The notes below the pieces were generated by a model that was given only the letters and a program-made list of their open reading frames with translations, searched no databases and was not told the origin of the DNA. Shown here in pieces: positions 53,795 through 61,815 of a DNA stretch of 64,000 bases. A program made the translations under genes and the position numbers. Each line of letters starts with the position of its first letter. Positions within the stretch are counted from its first letter, which is position 1. This DNA is from Shewanella psychromarinicola (GTDB taxonomy: Bacteria; Pseudomonadota; Gammaproteobacteria; Enterobacterales; Shewanellaceae), in assembly GCF_003855155.1 (NCBI RefSeq), contig NZ_CP034073.1, positions 2,170,001 through 2,234,000 on the forward strand, in the 5' to 3' direction.

Positions 53795-55063
53795 ATGAAA
53801 AATATCGCCGTGATTGGTTCTGGAATTTCCGGTTTAACCTGCGCCCATCTATTAAGCCGTGAACACACGGTAACTGTGTTTGAGGCCAATGATTATATTG
53901 GCGGACATACCGCTACAGTAGATGTGGAAGTGGCTGGGCAGCAATACGCCATTGATTCTGGTTTTATTGTGTTTAATGACCGTACCTATCCGCGTTTTGA
54001 AAAATTAATGGCGCAGCTTGAGATTAAGTCTCTCCCTACAGAAATGAGTTTTAGTGTTAATAATGCACTCACCGGGCTTGAATATAATGGCAATAATTTG
54101 TGGAGCTTATTTGCCCAGCGTCGTAATTTACTCCGTCCGAGTTTTTATCGATTTTTGGGCGAAATTGTTCGTTTTAACAATGGTTGTAAAGTGATTTATG
54201 AGGCCGACAAATACCCTACCGCTTCATTAGGTGAGTACCTTAATGAACAAGGTTTTTCTGCCTTTTTCTGTGAGCATTACATTCTGCCTATGGGCGCGGC
54301 TATTTGGTCTGCCAGTATTGATGACATGCGTGGTTTTTCTCTGCGATTTTTTATTCGATTTTTCCAACACCATGGTTTATTAAATATTAATGATCGACCG
54401 CAATGGTATGTGCTTGAAGGTGGATCGCGCAGTTATATCCCCGCCTTAACCGCGCCTTTCAAAGATCGCATCCAGCTAAATTCTCCAGTTACCGGTATTA
54501 AACGCGCCGATGATGGTGTGTATGTTCAAGTTGCTAAAGGCGAATGGCAGCGCTTTGATGATGTGGTGTTAAGTTGTCACAGCGATCAAGCATTAGCCAT
54601 GTTAACCGATGCTACTGAAGACGAAATAGACGTGTTAGCTGCGATGGAATATCAAAATAATGAAGTGGTACTGCACACTGACATTAATTTGTTGCCTAAG
54701 CGCAAAGCGGCGTGGGCAAGCTGGAACTATCGTTTGGATGGCAATAACCCGCAAGATGTTGCCCAGCGTCCAGCCAGTGTGACCTATAATATGAATATTT
54801 TGCAGTGCTTGCCTGCCAGTGCACCCACATTCTGTGTCACCTTAAATCAAACTGCATTAATTGACGACAGTAAAATTTTGCGCAAGTTTAATTATGCTCA
54901 CCCAGTTTTTAATGATGCTAGCATGAAGTCTCAAGCGAAAAAGTCGCTTATTAATGGTAAACATAATACTTACTTTGCCGGAGCTTATTGGCATAATGGA
55001 TTTCATGAGGACGGCGTTCGTAGCGCGGTTGAAGTATGTGATCTGTTTGGGATTAGTTTATGA
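53795..55063 (+). CDS. FAD-dependent oxidoreductase (flavin amine oxidase-like)
   Basis: 422-aa flavoprotein. The dinucleotide-binding motif IAVIGSGISGLTCAHLLSRE is followed by VFEANDYIGGHTATVD. The C-terminal FAD motif is FAGAYWHNGFHEDGVRSAVE. It belongs to the family whose members in ChrR/RpoE-controlled clusters act on membrane lipids. In Rhodobacter related genes take part in furan fatty acid synthesis; I assign no exact step. Its stop overlaps the DUF1365 start by 4 bp. Confidence 0.88.
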   Translation: MKNIAVIGSGISGLTCAHLLSREHTVTVFEANDYIGGHTATVDVEVAGQQYAIDSGFIVFNDRTYPRFEKLMAQLEIKSLPTEMSFSVNNALTGLEYNGNNLWSLFAQRRNLLRPSFYRFLGEIVRFNNGCKVIYEADKYPTASLGEYLNEQGFSAFFCEHYILPMGAAIWSASIDDMRGFSLRFFIRFFQHHGLLNINDRPQWYVLEGGSRSYIPALTAPFKDRIQLNSPVTGIKRADDGVYVQVAKGEWQRFDDVVLSCHSDQALAMLTDATEDEIDVLAAMEYQNNEVVLHTDINLLPKRKAAWASWNYRLDGNNPQDVAQRPASVTYNMNILQCLPASAPTFCVTLNQTALIDDSKILRKFNYAHPVFNDASMKSQAKKSLINGKHNTYFAGAYWHNGFHEDGVRSAVEVCDLFGISL

Positions 55064-55881
55064 ATCAAACCACATCGGTAATGGAACATGATCAATTAAA
55101 CAGTGGCATTTATTGCGGCAATATAAACCATCGCCGTCATACGCCTAAGTTGCATCATTTTGGTTATAATATTGCGATGATGGCGATTGATTTAGATGAA
55201 CTGCCTGCATTAACGGCGGTCAGTAAGTTGTTTTCAACAGACAAATTTACCCCGCTTAAATTTAATCCCAGTGATTACCTCAATGCCCTCGATAAGCAAT
55301 TTGGTGACAAGCTTGTCTTGAACCAAGCCTGTCATGGCAATGATGCTATGGCCTTGAAGCTGCGCGTGTTAGCAACCATTAAGCATCTTGGGGCCACACA
55401 AGTATGCGATAAAATTATATTTTCTGGACAAATACGCCACTGTGGTTTTTACTTTAGTCCGGTCAACTTTTACTTTTGCTATCATCAAAATGACATGGTT
55501 TATATGCTTGCTGAGGTGAGTAATACTCCTTGGAATGAGCGCCATTGTTATCTGGTCGATATTGCCCATACTATTCAAACCGACAAAGTATTTCCTGTGT
55601 CGCCGTTTATGAATTTAGAGATGCATTATCTGTGGCGTATTACGCCGCCAGCCAAGCATTTAAAAGTGATCATTGAAAATCGAAATGCTAATAATGATAA
55701 ATTATTTGATGCCAGTTTAGTGTTAAAACGCCAACCAATTACTTCGAGTTCCATGCGTCAATTTATGTTGAGTTATCCATTAATGACCAGCAAAATTATG
55801 TTAGGTATTTATTGGCAAGCAATGAAGTTATTTATTAAACGGATCCCATTTGTCGGCAAACAAACTATTAAGGTGAGTTAG
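55060..55881 (+). CDS. DUF1365 protein
   Basis: 273 aa, family DUF1365, almost always next to the FAD oxidoreductase and a CFA-like methyltransferase. Typical elements are HRRHTPKLHHFGYN, the Tyr/Phe-rich GFYFSPVNFYFCYH and FPVSPFMNLEMHYLW. The biochemical role is unknown. It is translationally coupled to the preceding gene by an ATGA overlap. Confidence 0.88.
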   Translation: MNQTTSVMEHDQLNSGIYCGNINHRRHTPKLHHFGYNIAMMAIDLDELPALTAVSKLFSTDKFTPLKFNPSDYLNALDKQFGDKLVLNQACHGNDAMALKLRVLATIKHLGATQVCDKIIFSGQIRHCGFYFSPVNFYFCYHQNDMVYMLAEVSNTPWNERHCYLVDIAHTIQTDKVFPVSPFMNLEMHYLWRITPPAKHLKVIIENRNANNDKLFDASLVLKRQPITSSSMRQFMLSYPLMTSKIMLGIYWQAMKLFIKRIPFVGKQTIKVS

Positions 55882-56045
55882 GCCTGTTGACCTATCGAGA
55901 TGAATTTTACCAGCAAACAACAATCGGCCCCTCACTCTTGCAAAATGTGAATAGCAAAATGTAAACCAAATGGATGGTTACCACGTACTAAGCTGTAATG
56001 ACGCCAATAAAGCGAATAATACAGTGTACGAACTGGAGAGATGAC

Positions 56046-57281
56046 ATGGAAAATATGGCGACGGAAAGTAGCATGACTCAAGCGAGTCTATCTGACAGTC
56101 TTGCAAGGAAAATTTTACTTCGCGCATTAGCCCATCTTGCTGAAGGGCATTTAACTATTGTTGACGGCAACCAAACGTCTGAGTTTGGTAACGTTAACAG
56201 CAACGTTCACGCCACCATGCAAGTCAAGCATGCTAACTTTTATCGTCAAGTGGTGTTTGGTGGCTCAATTGGTGCCGGTGAAGCTTATATTCAAGGTCAC
56301 TGGAGCAGTCAAGATTTAACCAAAGTGGTGCAAATTTTTGCTAAAAACTTAGCCTTGTTAGACAATATTGAACGCTATTTTTCATGGTTGAGTAATAGTG
56401 TTAACCGGATTAAGCATGTGTTTAATCGTAATTCTGAACAAGGTTCAAAGCGCAATATTCTGGCTCATTACGATTTAGGTAATGACATGTATAAACAGTT
56501 TCTTGACCCGGAAATGATGTATTCAAGTGCACTTTATCCGAACGATGATAGCAATCTAAATGAAGCGCAATTACATAAGTTGCAAACCATCTGTGAACGC
56601 CTAGACTTATCGCCAGGTCAAACATTACTTGAGGTTGGTACCGGTTGGGGGGCATTAGCTATTTATGCTGCAAAACACTATGGCGTAAATGTTACCACCA
56701 CCACTATTTCCGATGCGCAATATGAGTTCGCTGTTGAACGAGTTAAGCAACTAGGCCTTGAAGATAAGATCACCTTACTCAAACAAGATTACCGCTTATT
56801 GACTGGCGAATATGATCGCATTGTCTCTATTGAAATGATCGAAGCTGTGGGTCACGAATATTTAGGCGGGTTTTTTGAAAAGCTACAGCATTTACTTAAG
56901 TCTGAAGGGCGAATGCTGATCCAAGCTATTACCATTGCCGATCAACGTTATGACAGTTATCGCAAGAGTGTCGACTTTATTCAGCGCTACATCTTTCCTG
57001 GTGGCTGTTTACCCTCGGTCAGCGAAATGACCCGACACATTGCCAAGAAAACTGACATGGTTACCTGGTCAATTGACGACATGGGTAGAGATTATGCCCG
57101 CACATTAAAGCATTGGCATGAAAACTTTGATGCCGCTTACGATAAAATAAAAGCGTTAAATTACGGTGACGATTTCATTCGGATGTGGAAGTTTTATCTA
57201 AGCTATTGCGAAGGTGGCTTTTTAGAACGTACTACAAGTACAGTTCACTTGGTCGCGGTTAGACCGCTATATCGCCCTTGA
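56046..57281 (+). CDS. Cyclopropane-fatty-acyl-phospholipid synthase-like methyltransferase
   Basis: SAM-dependent methyltransferase acting on unsaturated acyl chains of phospholipids. ATG 56046 (MENMATESS) with GGAGA 6 bp upstream is preferred; an in-frame start 48 bp earlier has no ribosome site. The SAM motif is LLEVGTGWGALAIYAAKHYG. The CFA segments IVSIEMIEAVGHEYLGGFF, FIQRYIFPGGCLPS and YCEGGFLERTTS are present. In this gene set it may make methylated rather than cyclopropane chains, on the way to furan fatty acids; that is inference. A 164-bp gap before it could hold an internal promoter. Confidence 0.9.
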   Translation: MENMATESSMTQASLSDSLARKILLRALAHLAEGHLTIVDGNQTSEFGNVNSNVHATMQVKHANFYRQVVFGGSIGAGEAYIQGHWSSQDLTKVVQIFAKNLALLDNIERYFSWLSNSVNRIKHVFNRNSEQGSKRNILAHYDLGNDMYKQFLDPEMMYSSALYPNDDSNLNEAQLHKLQTICERLDLSPGQTLLEVGTGWGALAIYAAKHYGVNVTTTTISDAQYEFAVERVKQLGLEDKITLLKQDYRLLTGEYDRIVSIEMIEAVGHEYLGGFFEKLQHLLKSEGRMLIQAITIADQRYDSYRKSVDFIQRYIFPGGCLPSVSEMTRHIAKKTDMVTWSIDDMGRDYARTLKHWHENFDAAYDKIKALNYGDDFIRMWKFYLSYCEGGFLERTTSTVHLVAVRPLYRP

Positions 57282-57315
57282 TAATTGCGTTTTATTGCCC
57301 TTAGTGATTTACATC

Positions 57316-57335
57316 CCCGGTAACGGCTTACCGGG
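57316..57335 (+). other. Perfect hairpin between CFA-like and DUF2878 genes
   Basis: The 8-bp arms cccggtaa / ttaccggg have a 4-nt loop and no following T-tract. It lies 28 bp before the DUF2878 start. It may be a processing or partial-termination site within the operon. Confidence 0.6.
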
Positions 57336-57363
57336 TCGTATCCTCCTATTTGGGTGATATATT

Positions 57364-57894
57364 ATGCCTACTTACGCTTTGCCCTCAACATTATTTATCC
57401 TGATTAACGCCGTGTGTTTTCAGTTGGTGTGGTGGTCGGGTGTGATAGCCCAAAACCAACTTATCATACTGTCAATTTTACTGATCATCGGTCATTTTTT
57501 ATTATCCAATTCTGCTCGTCATGATGCTCTGTTAATGGGTGTTTGTGGTGCAATTGGGATAGTCGTTGACAGCTTATTAGTATGGTTTGGCGTGTTTGAA
57601 TTCAACATAATCCCTTATTGGTTGGCGGTATTGTGGTGCTATTTTGCTCTCAGTTTAGATTACAGCTTAGCTTTTTTTAAAACCTTACCACTATGGTTAC
57701 AATCAATACTCGGTGGCGTGTTTGGCTGTTTAAGTTATCTGACGGGCGCTAAATTTGATGCTGTGGTGTTGCCTTTGGGTTATGAAAAGAGTGCACTGAT
57801 ATTGGCATTGATCTGGAGTGGCTTATTTCCCGTATTGATTTGGGTGAGTAAACGTATCGCACCAGCGAATATGGTCTTGGAGAACAATCAATGA
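57364..57894 (+). CDS. DUF2878 membrane protein
   Basis: 176 aa with about six transmembrane segments and little hydrophilic sequence. DUF2878 is recognised by FQLVWWSGVIAQNQ, PYWLAVLWCYFALSLDYSLAF and GGVFGCLSYLTGAKFDAVVLP. It occurs in the same cluster in Vibrio and Shewanella; its function is unknown. Its stop overlaps the next start by 4 bp. Confidence 0.85.
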   Translation: MPTYALPSTLFILINAVCFQLVWWSGVIAQNQLIILSILLIIGHFLLSNSARHDALLMGVCGAIGIVVDSLLVWFGVFEFNIIPYWLAVLWCYFALSLDYSLAFFKTLPLWLQSILGGVFGCLSYLTGAKFDAVVLPLGYEKSALILALIWSGLFPVLIWVSKRIAPANMVLENNQ

Positions 57895-58577
57895 AAACCT
57901 TACTGAGCACCGACAAGCTGCAGCAAGACAAAGGGCTGCAACCATTAACTCATTGGTTGAGTGAATTGTTATTTGGTGCGGGAGGGGCATTAGTATTAGT
58001 AGTGATCATCGCGATTAGTATTAACCATGCTGCTGCCAATAATAGCGACATTGGTTCGACATTGTCGATGCAACCAGCCAATACAACCGATGCAGCCAAT
58101 ATAACCAATAGCGCCAAGACCACAAATAAAGCCAGCATAACAAATACGACATTGATTCAAGTGGGTTCTGCCGACATGAGCTTATTATGGTTCGATATCT
58201 ACACTGCCAAGCTGTTTTCTCTTGATGGCAACTACCAAGCCAATCGATTCCCAATGATCCTCGATATTCAATATCACCGTGATATCAAAGCCCCTGATTT
58301 AGTTGATGCCACTATCGAACAATGGCAACACCTTGGGTTAACCGAAGACGACATCAGCCTGCTAAGCCAGCAATTAGTGCGAGCATGGCCTGATGTTAAA
58401 CAGGGCGACAGACTTACCTTTAGGGTCAACAATCCTAATGACGCTGCATTTTTACTCAATGACACGCCTTATTATCAAGTGAGTAATGCGCAATTTCCTG
58501 AAGCATTTCTCGACATTTGGTTGTCGGAAAAAACCAGCCACCCTAAATTACGCAAACAATTAATTGGAGCCAACTAA
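57891..58577 (+). CDS. Chalcone-isomerase-like periplasmic protein
   Basis: 228 aa. A hydrophobic segment (about 24-43) is followed by a low-complexity Asn/Thr/Ala linker (about 55-85, NTTDAANITNSAKTTNKAS) and a chalcone-isomerase-like domain: LLWFDIYTAKLFSLDGNY and ILDIQYHRDIKAPDLVDAT. Fatty-acid-binding members of this fold suggest a lipid-handling role outside the inner membrane. The linker is unusually repetitive and may have grown by slippage. Both ends overlap neighbouring genes. Confidence 0.82.
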   Translation: MKTLLSTDKLQQDKGLQPLTHWLSELLFGAGGALVLVVIIAISINHAAANNSDIGSTLSMQPANTTDAANITNSAKTTNKASITNTTLIQVGSADMSLLWFDIYTAKLFSLDGNYQANRFPMILDIQYHRDIKAPDLVDATIEQWQHLGLTEDDISLLSQQLVRAWPDVKQGDRLTFRVNNPNDAAFLLNDTPYYQVSNAQFPEAFLDIWLSEKTSHPKLRKQLIGAN

Positions 58578-58633
58578 TGCCCACCATCCTATTCTCTATG
58601 CACCACAGAGGTCATATTTTTGCACGAGGGTTG

Positions 58634-59185
58634 ATGAAAAAGTTAGCTTATGTATGTTTATACACAGGATTACTTTTAGGCGTCATGTCATGCTCATCTG
58701 CATCGATTGAAGATTATCAAAACACCACCCCCCGGTTAGATTTAGCCACGTTTTTTGATGGTAAGTTAACAGCAGCAGGGATAGTACAAGACTTTTCGGG
58801 CAAGGTAACCCGCAAATTTACTGTCACTATGGAAGCAAACTGGACTGATTCTCCTGAAGGTAAGCAAGGAGTGATTAACGAATGGTTTATTTACGATGAT
58901 GGTGAAAAGCAAACCCGTGTGTGGAAAATTATTGATAAAGGTAATGGGGTTTATCAGGGTACAGCCAATGATATATTAGGCATTGCCCAAGGGGAGTCGC
59001 GCGGCAGCGCATTACGCTGGCGTTATGATATGCAATTAGCCGTCGATGGTAGTGAGTATCAAGTGCACTTTGATGATTGGATGTTTCTAGTTGATAACCA
59101 AACCATTATTAACAAAAGCGACATTATCAAGTTTGGTATTACTGTCGCTCAAGTGACCTTGGTCATCTCTAAGCAAGAAGACTAA
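58634..59185 (+). CDS. DUF3833 lipoprotein
   Basis: Lipoprotein of about 183 aa: ATG 58634 with GAGGG upstream gives a signal sequence ending LLGVMSC, a clear lipobox. A longer frame from 58577 adds 19 residues that would hide this signal. DUF3833 is recognised by TFFDGKLTAAGIVQDFSGK, QTRVWKIIDKGNGVY and YQVHFDDWMFLVDN. It is the last gene of the cluster, followed by a strong terminator. Lipocalin-like binding of a lipid at the outer membrane is plausible. Confidence 0.87.
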   Translation: MKKLAYVCLYTGLLLGVMSCSSASIEDYQNTTPRLDLATFFDGKLTAAGIVQDFSGKVTRKFTVTMEANWTDSPEGKQGVINEWFIYDDGEKQTRVWKIIDKGNGVYQGTANDILGIAQGESRGSALRWRYDMQLAVDGSEYQVHFDDWMFLVDNQTIINKSDIIKFGITVAQVTLVISKQED

Positions 59186-59261
59186 TTAACAAGGCTCACT
59201 AACAAGATTAAGCAAAAATATTAAGTAACAGACTAAAGCAAAAAGTTAACTCATATAGCTG

Positions 59262-59281
59262 ACTCATATAGCTATATGAGT
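59262..59281. repeat. 20-bp perfect palindrome preceded by a direct copy of one arm
   Basis: actcatatagctatatgagt, with actcatatagct repeated just upstream at 59249-59260. Confidence 0.85.
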
Positions 59282-59340
59282 TGCTAAGCAATAACAGGCC
59301 ACACAAGGCTAATCTAAAACAAGGTATTCTAACGCCTCTA

Positions 59341-59384
59341 CGGACATAAAAAATGGACTCAATAGAGTCCATTTTTTATGTCCG
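59341..59384. terminator. Bidirectional terminator between DUF3833 and DUF3634 genes
   Basis: 20-bp perfect arms (beginning cggacataaaaaatggactc) with loop aata. The central A6/T6 blocks give T-runs for both convergent genes. Confidence 0.96.
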
Positions 59385-59397
59385 CCAACAACTTGTA

Positions 59398-59742
59398 TTA
59401 ACCTTTAAGTTTAGACGCGTCTGACTGTTTCTTGTCGTAATATTCAAATGGAAACTGGTTACGAATTTGCTGGACTAAGTTATCGCCAATATTGGCCGAC
59501 ACATGCAAACGCACGTCACCAGACTTTTCTGCTCTGACAGTGCAAGTCAGTTTATTAGATTTAGCTATTGCACGACAATCACGTTCAAACTTCTCCGGTA
59601 TTTTGCCTTTATGCTTATTGAGCTTGCCATCTTTAAAATGCATTTCAAAAAGTGTTAATCCACGGCTACCACTAAAAATTAGTTTATAGGCCAGAAAAAA
59701 TAATACTGCAATGACCAGTATTTTAATAATGTTATCAGCCAT
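59398..59742 (-). CDS. DUF3634 protein
   Basis: 114 aa with one N-terminal transmembrane anchor (IIKILVIAVLFFLAYKLIF) and a small soluble domain: GLTLFEMHFKDGKLNKHKGKIP, then CRAIAKSNKLTCTVRAEKSG and LHVSANIGDNLVQQIRNQFP. This matches DUF3634, typical of Shewanella and Vibrio. The function is unknown. AGGAGC precedes the start. Confidence 0.87.
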   Translation of the reverse strand: MADNIIKILVIAVLFFLAYKLIFSGSRGLTLFEMHFKDGKLNKHKGKIPEKFERDCRAIAKSNKLTCTVRAEKSGDVRLHVSANIGDNLVQQIRNQFPFEYYDKKQSDASKLKG

Positions 59743-60125
59743 AGTTTGCTCCTTTGTGCCGTTTAGTTATACGGTTGCTATAACAATAAGATACTCTCGT
59801 ACGTCATGGATGCAACGCTATTTTGTTGAAATCTATGCGCAAGATCGAAGTTATGTTCTATCAATAATAGATCATTTAGAAATGCAGCACGCTTTTGTCT
59901 TTTAAGTGTGATACCCAAGCCACTTCAACATGCTCGTATTGTCTCCCGAAAGGTAAGCCGAGAAGCAAGCTATTTCTATCCCTATCCCTGAGATGACAAG
60001 CGGTGACGAGCGATGACGAACGATGACATACAAGCTAAAATCTAGAATCAACAAGCCTAGAGCGCTGCGCTGCTAGGATGCTACGCAGCTAGATGCTATA
60101 AAATCTTAACAGCGAAGCTGTCCCT

Positions 60126-60338
60126 AGCAGGACGAAGTCCGTCCTAGCAGCGAAGCGCACTATAGCAGGACGAAGTCCGTCCTAGCAGCGAAGCGCACTA
60201 TAGCAGGACGAAGTCCGTCCTAGCAGCGAAGCGCACTATAGCAGGGCGCAGTCCGTCCTAGCAGCGAAGCGCACTATAGCAGGGCGCAGTCCGTCCTAGC
60301 AGCGAAGCGCACTATAGCAGGGCGTAGGTCCGTCCTAC
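60126..60338. repeat. Tandem array of a 38-bp structured repeat, about 5.6 copies
   Basis: Units begin at 60126, 60164, 60202, 60240, 60278 and 60316 (partial). Each has a hairpin half (aggacgaagtccgtcct) and a second half (agcagcgaagcgcactat). Copies 1-3 are identical. Copies 4-5 are identical to each other and carry two changes (gggcgcagt for ggacgaagt). Copy 6 has a one-base insertion and then decays. There are no unique spacers, so it is not CRISPR. Confidence 0.96.
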
Positions 60339-60484
60339 TAGGTTGGTAAGTCGTGAAAACGCAAGCGGCAAGGGCAACCACTAATAGCGTTAACCACCAA
60401 GTAAGTTTAGTTTTATCCATTTATTCTACCCCTTAACCCATCGATTCATTCCCTCTCTTATCCAGGGTTGAGGTTAAGTAATAA

Positions 60485-60508
60485 AAAAACCGCCCCATGG
60501 CGGTTTTT
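60485..60508. terminator. Rho-independent terminator after the TorF porin
   Basis: The 10-bp perfect arms aaaaaccgcc / ggcggttttt have loop ccat. A/T tracts on both sides allow bidirectional use, but it is 86 bp past the porin stop. Confidence 0.92.
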
Positions 60509-60593
60509 GTTGTTAATACTGAGCGACAAACATTATTCATCATCATTAGCTCAGATTTACACTGATTAGCATCACTTATTAACACATAGTGAC

Positions 60594-61316
60594 TTAGAAC
60601 GCGTAACTGACGCTCGCCAATAAGGTGCCTGAGTTTTTATATAGCCCAGAGCTCACTTCGTAATCACCATTAATGTCGGTGTCTAGATAGGCAACCGAGA
60701 TGCCAAAGCCGGCGACTTCAGTTGATACTCCAACAGAGTAGTCTGAGTAGCTATCAAAGCCTTCACCGTCATCAATCGCGTCACCAAAGTTGTAGCCATA
60801 ATGCACATCTAGGCTCCAGTTTTCAGTAAACTCCCAGCCGTAATTGATTTCGGTGTAATGTAGATCAAGATCGCTGCCACCATAGTCATTGGTAAACCAA
60901 TAGGCGGCTCTAAAACCACTAAAATCAATACCTGCGCTGACTTCTAAATAGTCTAAATCGCTTTCTCCTGGGTAGTTATAACGGTACAAGGTTAAGTCAT
61001 AACTGGTGTTGTCGTTAATCTCGCCGTAGTAGCCCGCGTACAGGTCTACTTCTATGTCTGGGCCGTTATATCCGGGCTCATCAAAGTCGACATTACTGCC
61101 CCAAGCACCAACAAAAAAGCCGCTTTCATGGCTCCAATCAATATTGGCTTGTAGCGCTGGGTCACCGGCTGTTTGTGATACACCACGGAAACGATAATCG
61201 TTGGTTACAGTAACCGCACCAGACACTTCTGCCGTAGCTAACGGAGCCAGTAGGGTAGCTGATAACGTTAATCCGCTTAACAGTGCAATTCGCGTTCTTT
61301 TTAATGTGTTCGACAC
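60594..61316 (-). CDS. TorF-family putative porin
   Basis: Outer-membrane beta-barrel of about 240 aa. The start is a GTG (61314-61316) with TGGAG at good spacing, giving a signal peptide that ends LAPLATAE; an upstream in-frame ATG adds 24 residues without a ribosome site. Family marks are VTNDYRFRGVSQTAGDPALQ at the N-terminus and alternating aromatic strands ending in Phe (LLASVSYAF). The strongly acidic surface loops suggest cation or general diffusion. It is separate from the bau genes upstream. Confidence 0.88.
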   Translation of the reverse strand: MSNTLKRTRIALLSGLTLSATLLAPLATAEVSGAVTVTNDYRFRGVSQTAGDPALQANIDWSHESGFFVGAWGSNVDFDEPGYNGPDIEVDLYAGYYGEINDNTSYDLTLYRYNYPGESDLDYLEVSAGIDFSGFRAAYWFTNDYGGSDLDLHYTEINYGWEFTENWSLDVHYGYNFGDAIDDGEGFDSYSDYSVGVSTEVAGFGISVAYLDTDINGDYEVSSGLYKNSGTLLASVSYAF

Positions 61317-61428
61317 GATATTATCTCCATTTACATAAAATGCAGCCGCTGGTCTCCAGCTACTGCGTATGCCACTTATCAGAGTCAAAACCGCAAGGGC
61401 CTTGTCTGTACCGCATGGCGGTTAAACA

Positions 61429-61815
61429 CTATGTTTGCTCAAGCTGTTGTTCAAACATAACGTAGATTTTTATACAGTGATTGACTACCTCCCATGTACC
61501 GGAAAACCCAGCAGGAATAACAAATTTATCACCTACATTGACGGTTAAGCTTTTGCCTCGACTGTCGGTGATAATGCTGCAGCCTTCGAGAATATCGCAA
61601 TACTCATATTCGCTATAATTGATATTCCAACTGCCTGGTTCACTTTGCCAAATGCCAACATTAAACTGCTTGCACGGGCTTTGAAAATGGTTTTGCACTG
61701 ACTGCAGTGGATCGCCAGTAAGCCGTTTTTCATCAGTTAAATGATACGACTCAACCGCAGTTGATTGGCTACTAAAAAGCGTAATATCGTTAATATGCTT
61801 CATCGTTGGTTTCAT
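61429..61815 (-). CDS. bauB: BauB-like cupin protein
   Basis: 128-aa cupin of the DUF861 type: VGIWQSEPGSWNINYSEYEYC and GDKFVIPAGFSGTWEVV carry the barrel motifs, with Glu and Tyr instead of a complete His set. Its ATG directly follows the TAA of the dehydrogenase gene. Pseudomonas bauB has the same family and the same place in a beta-alanine operon. Its role there is unsettled. Confidence 0.8.
   Translation of the reverse strand: MKPTMKHINDITLFSSQSTAVESYHLTDEKRLTGDPLQSVQNHFQSPCKQFNVGIWQSEPGSWNINYSEYEYCDILEGCSIITDSRGKSLTVNVGDKFVIPAGFSGTWEVVNHCIKIYVMFEQQLEQT

Larger units (their letters stand above)
59743..60593. other. Gene-free region dominated by structured repeats
   Basis: About 850 bp without a gene. 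It contains a tacccaagccacttcaa-like intergenic motif near 59912. A degenerate lead-in of ctagcagcgcagc-type hairpins runs from 60055 to 60125, followed by the regular 38-bp array (60126-60338) and then the porin terminator. Confidence 0.8.

Noticed and set aside
60126..60338. CRISPR array
   Set aside because: The 38-bp units are contiguous with no unique spacers, and no cas genes are in the window.
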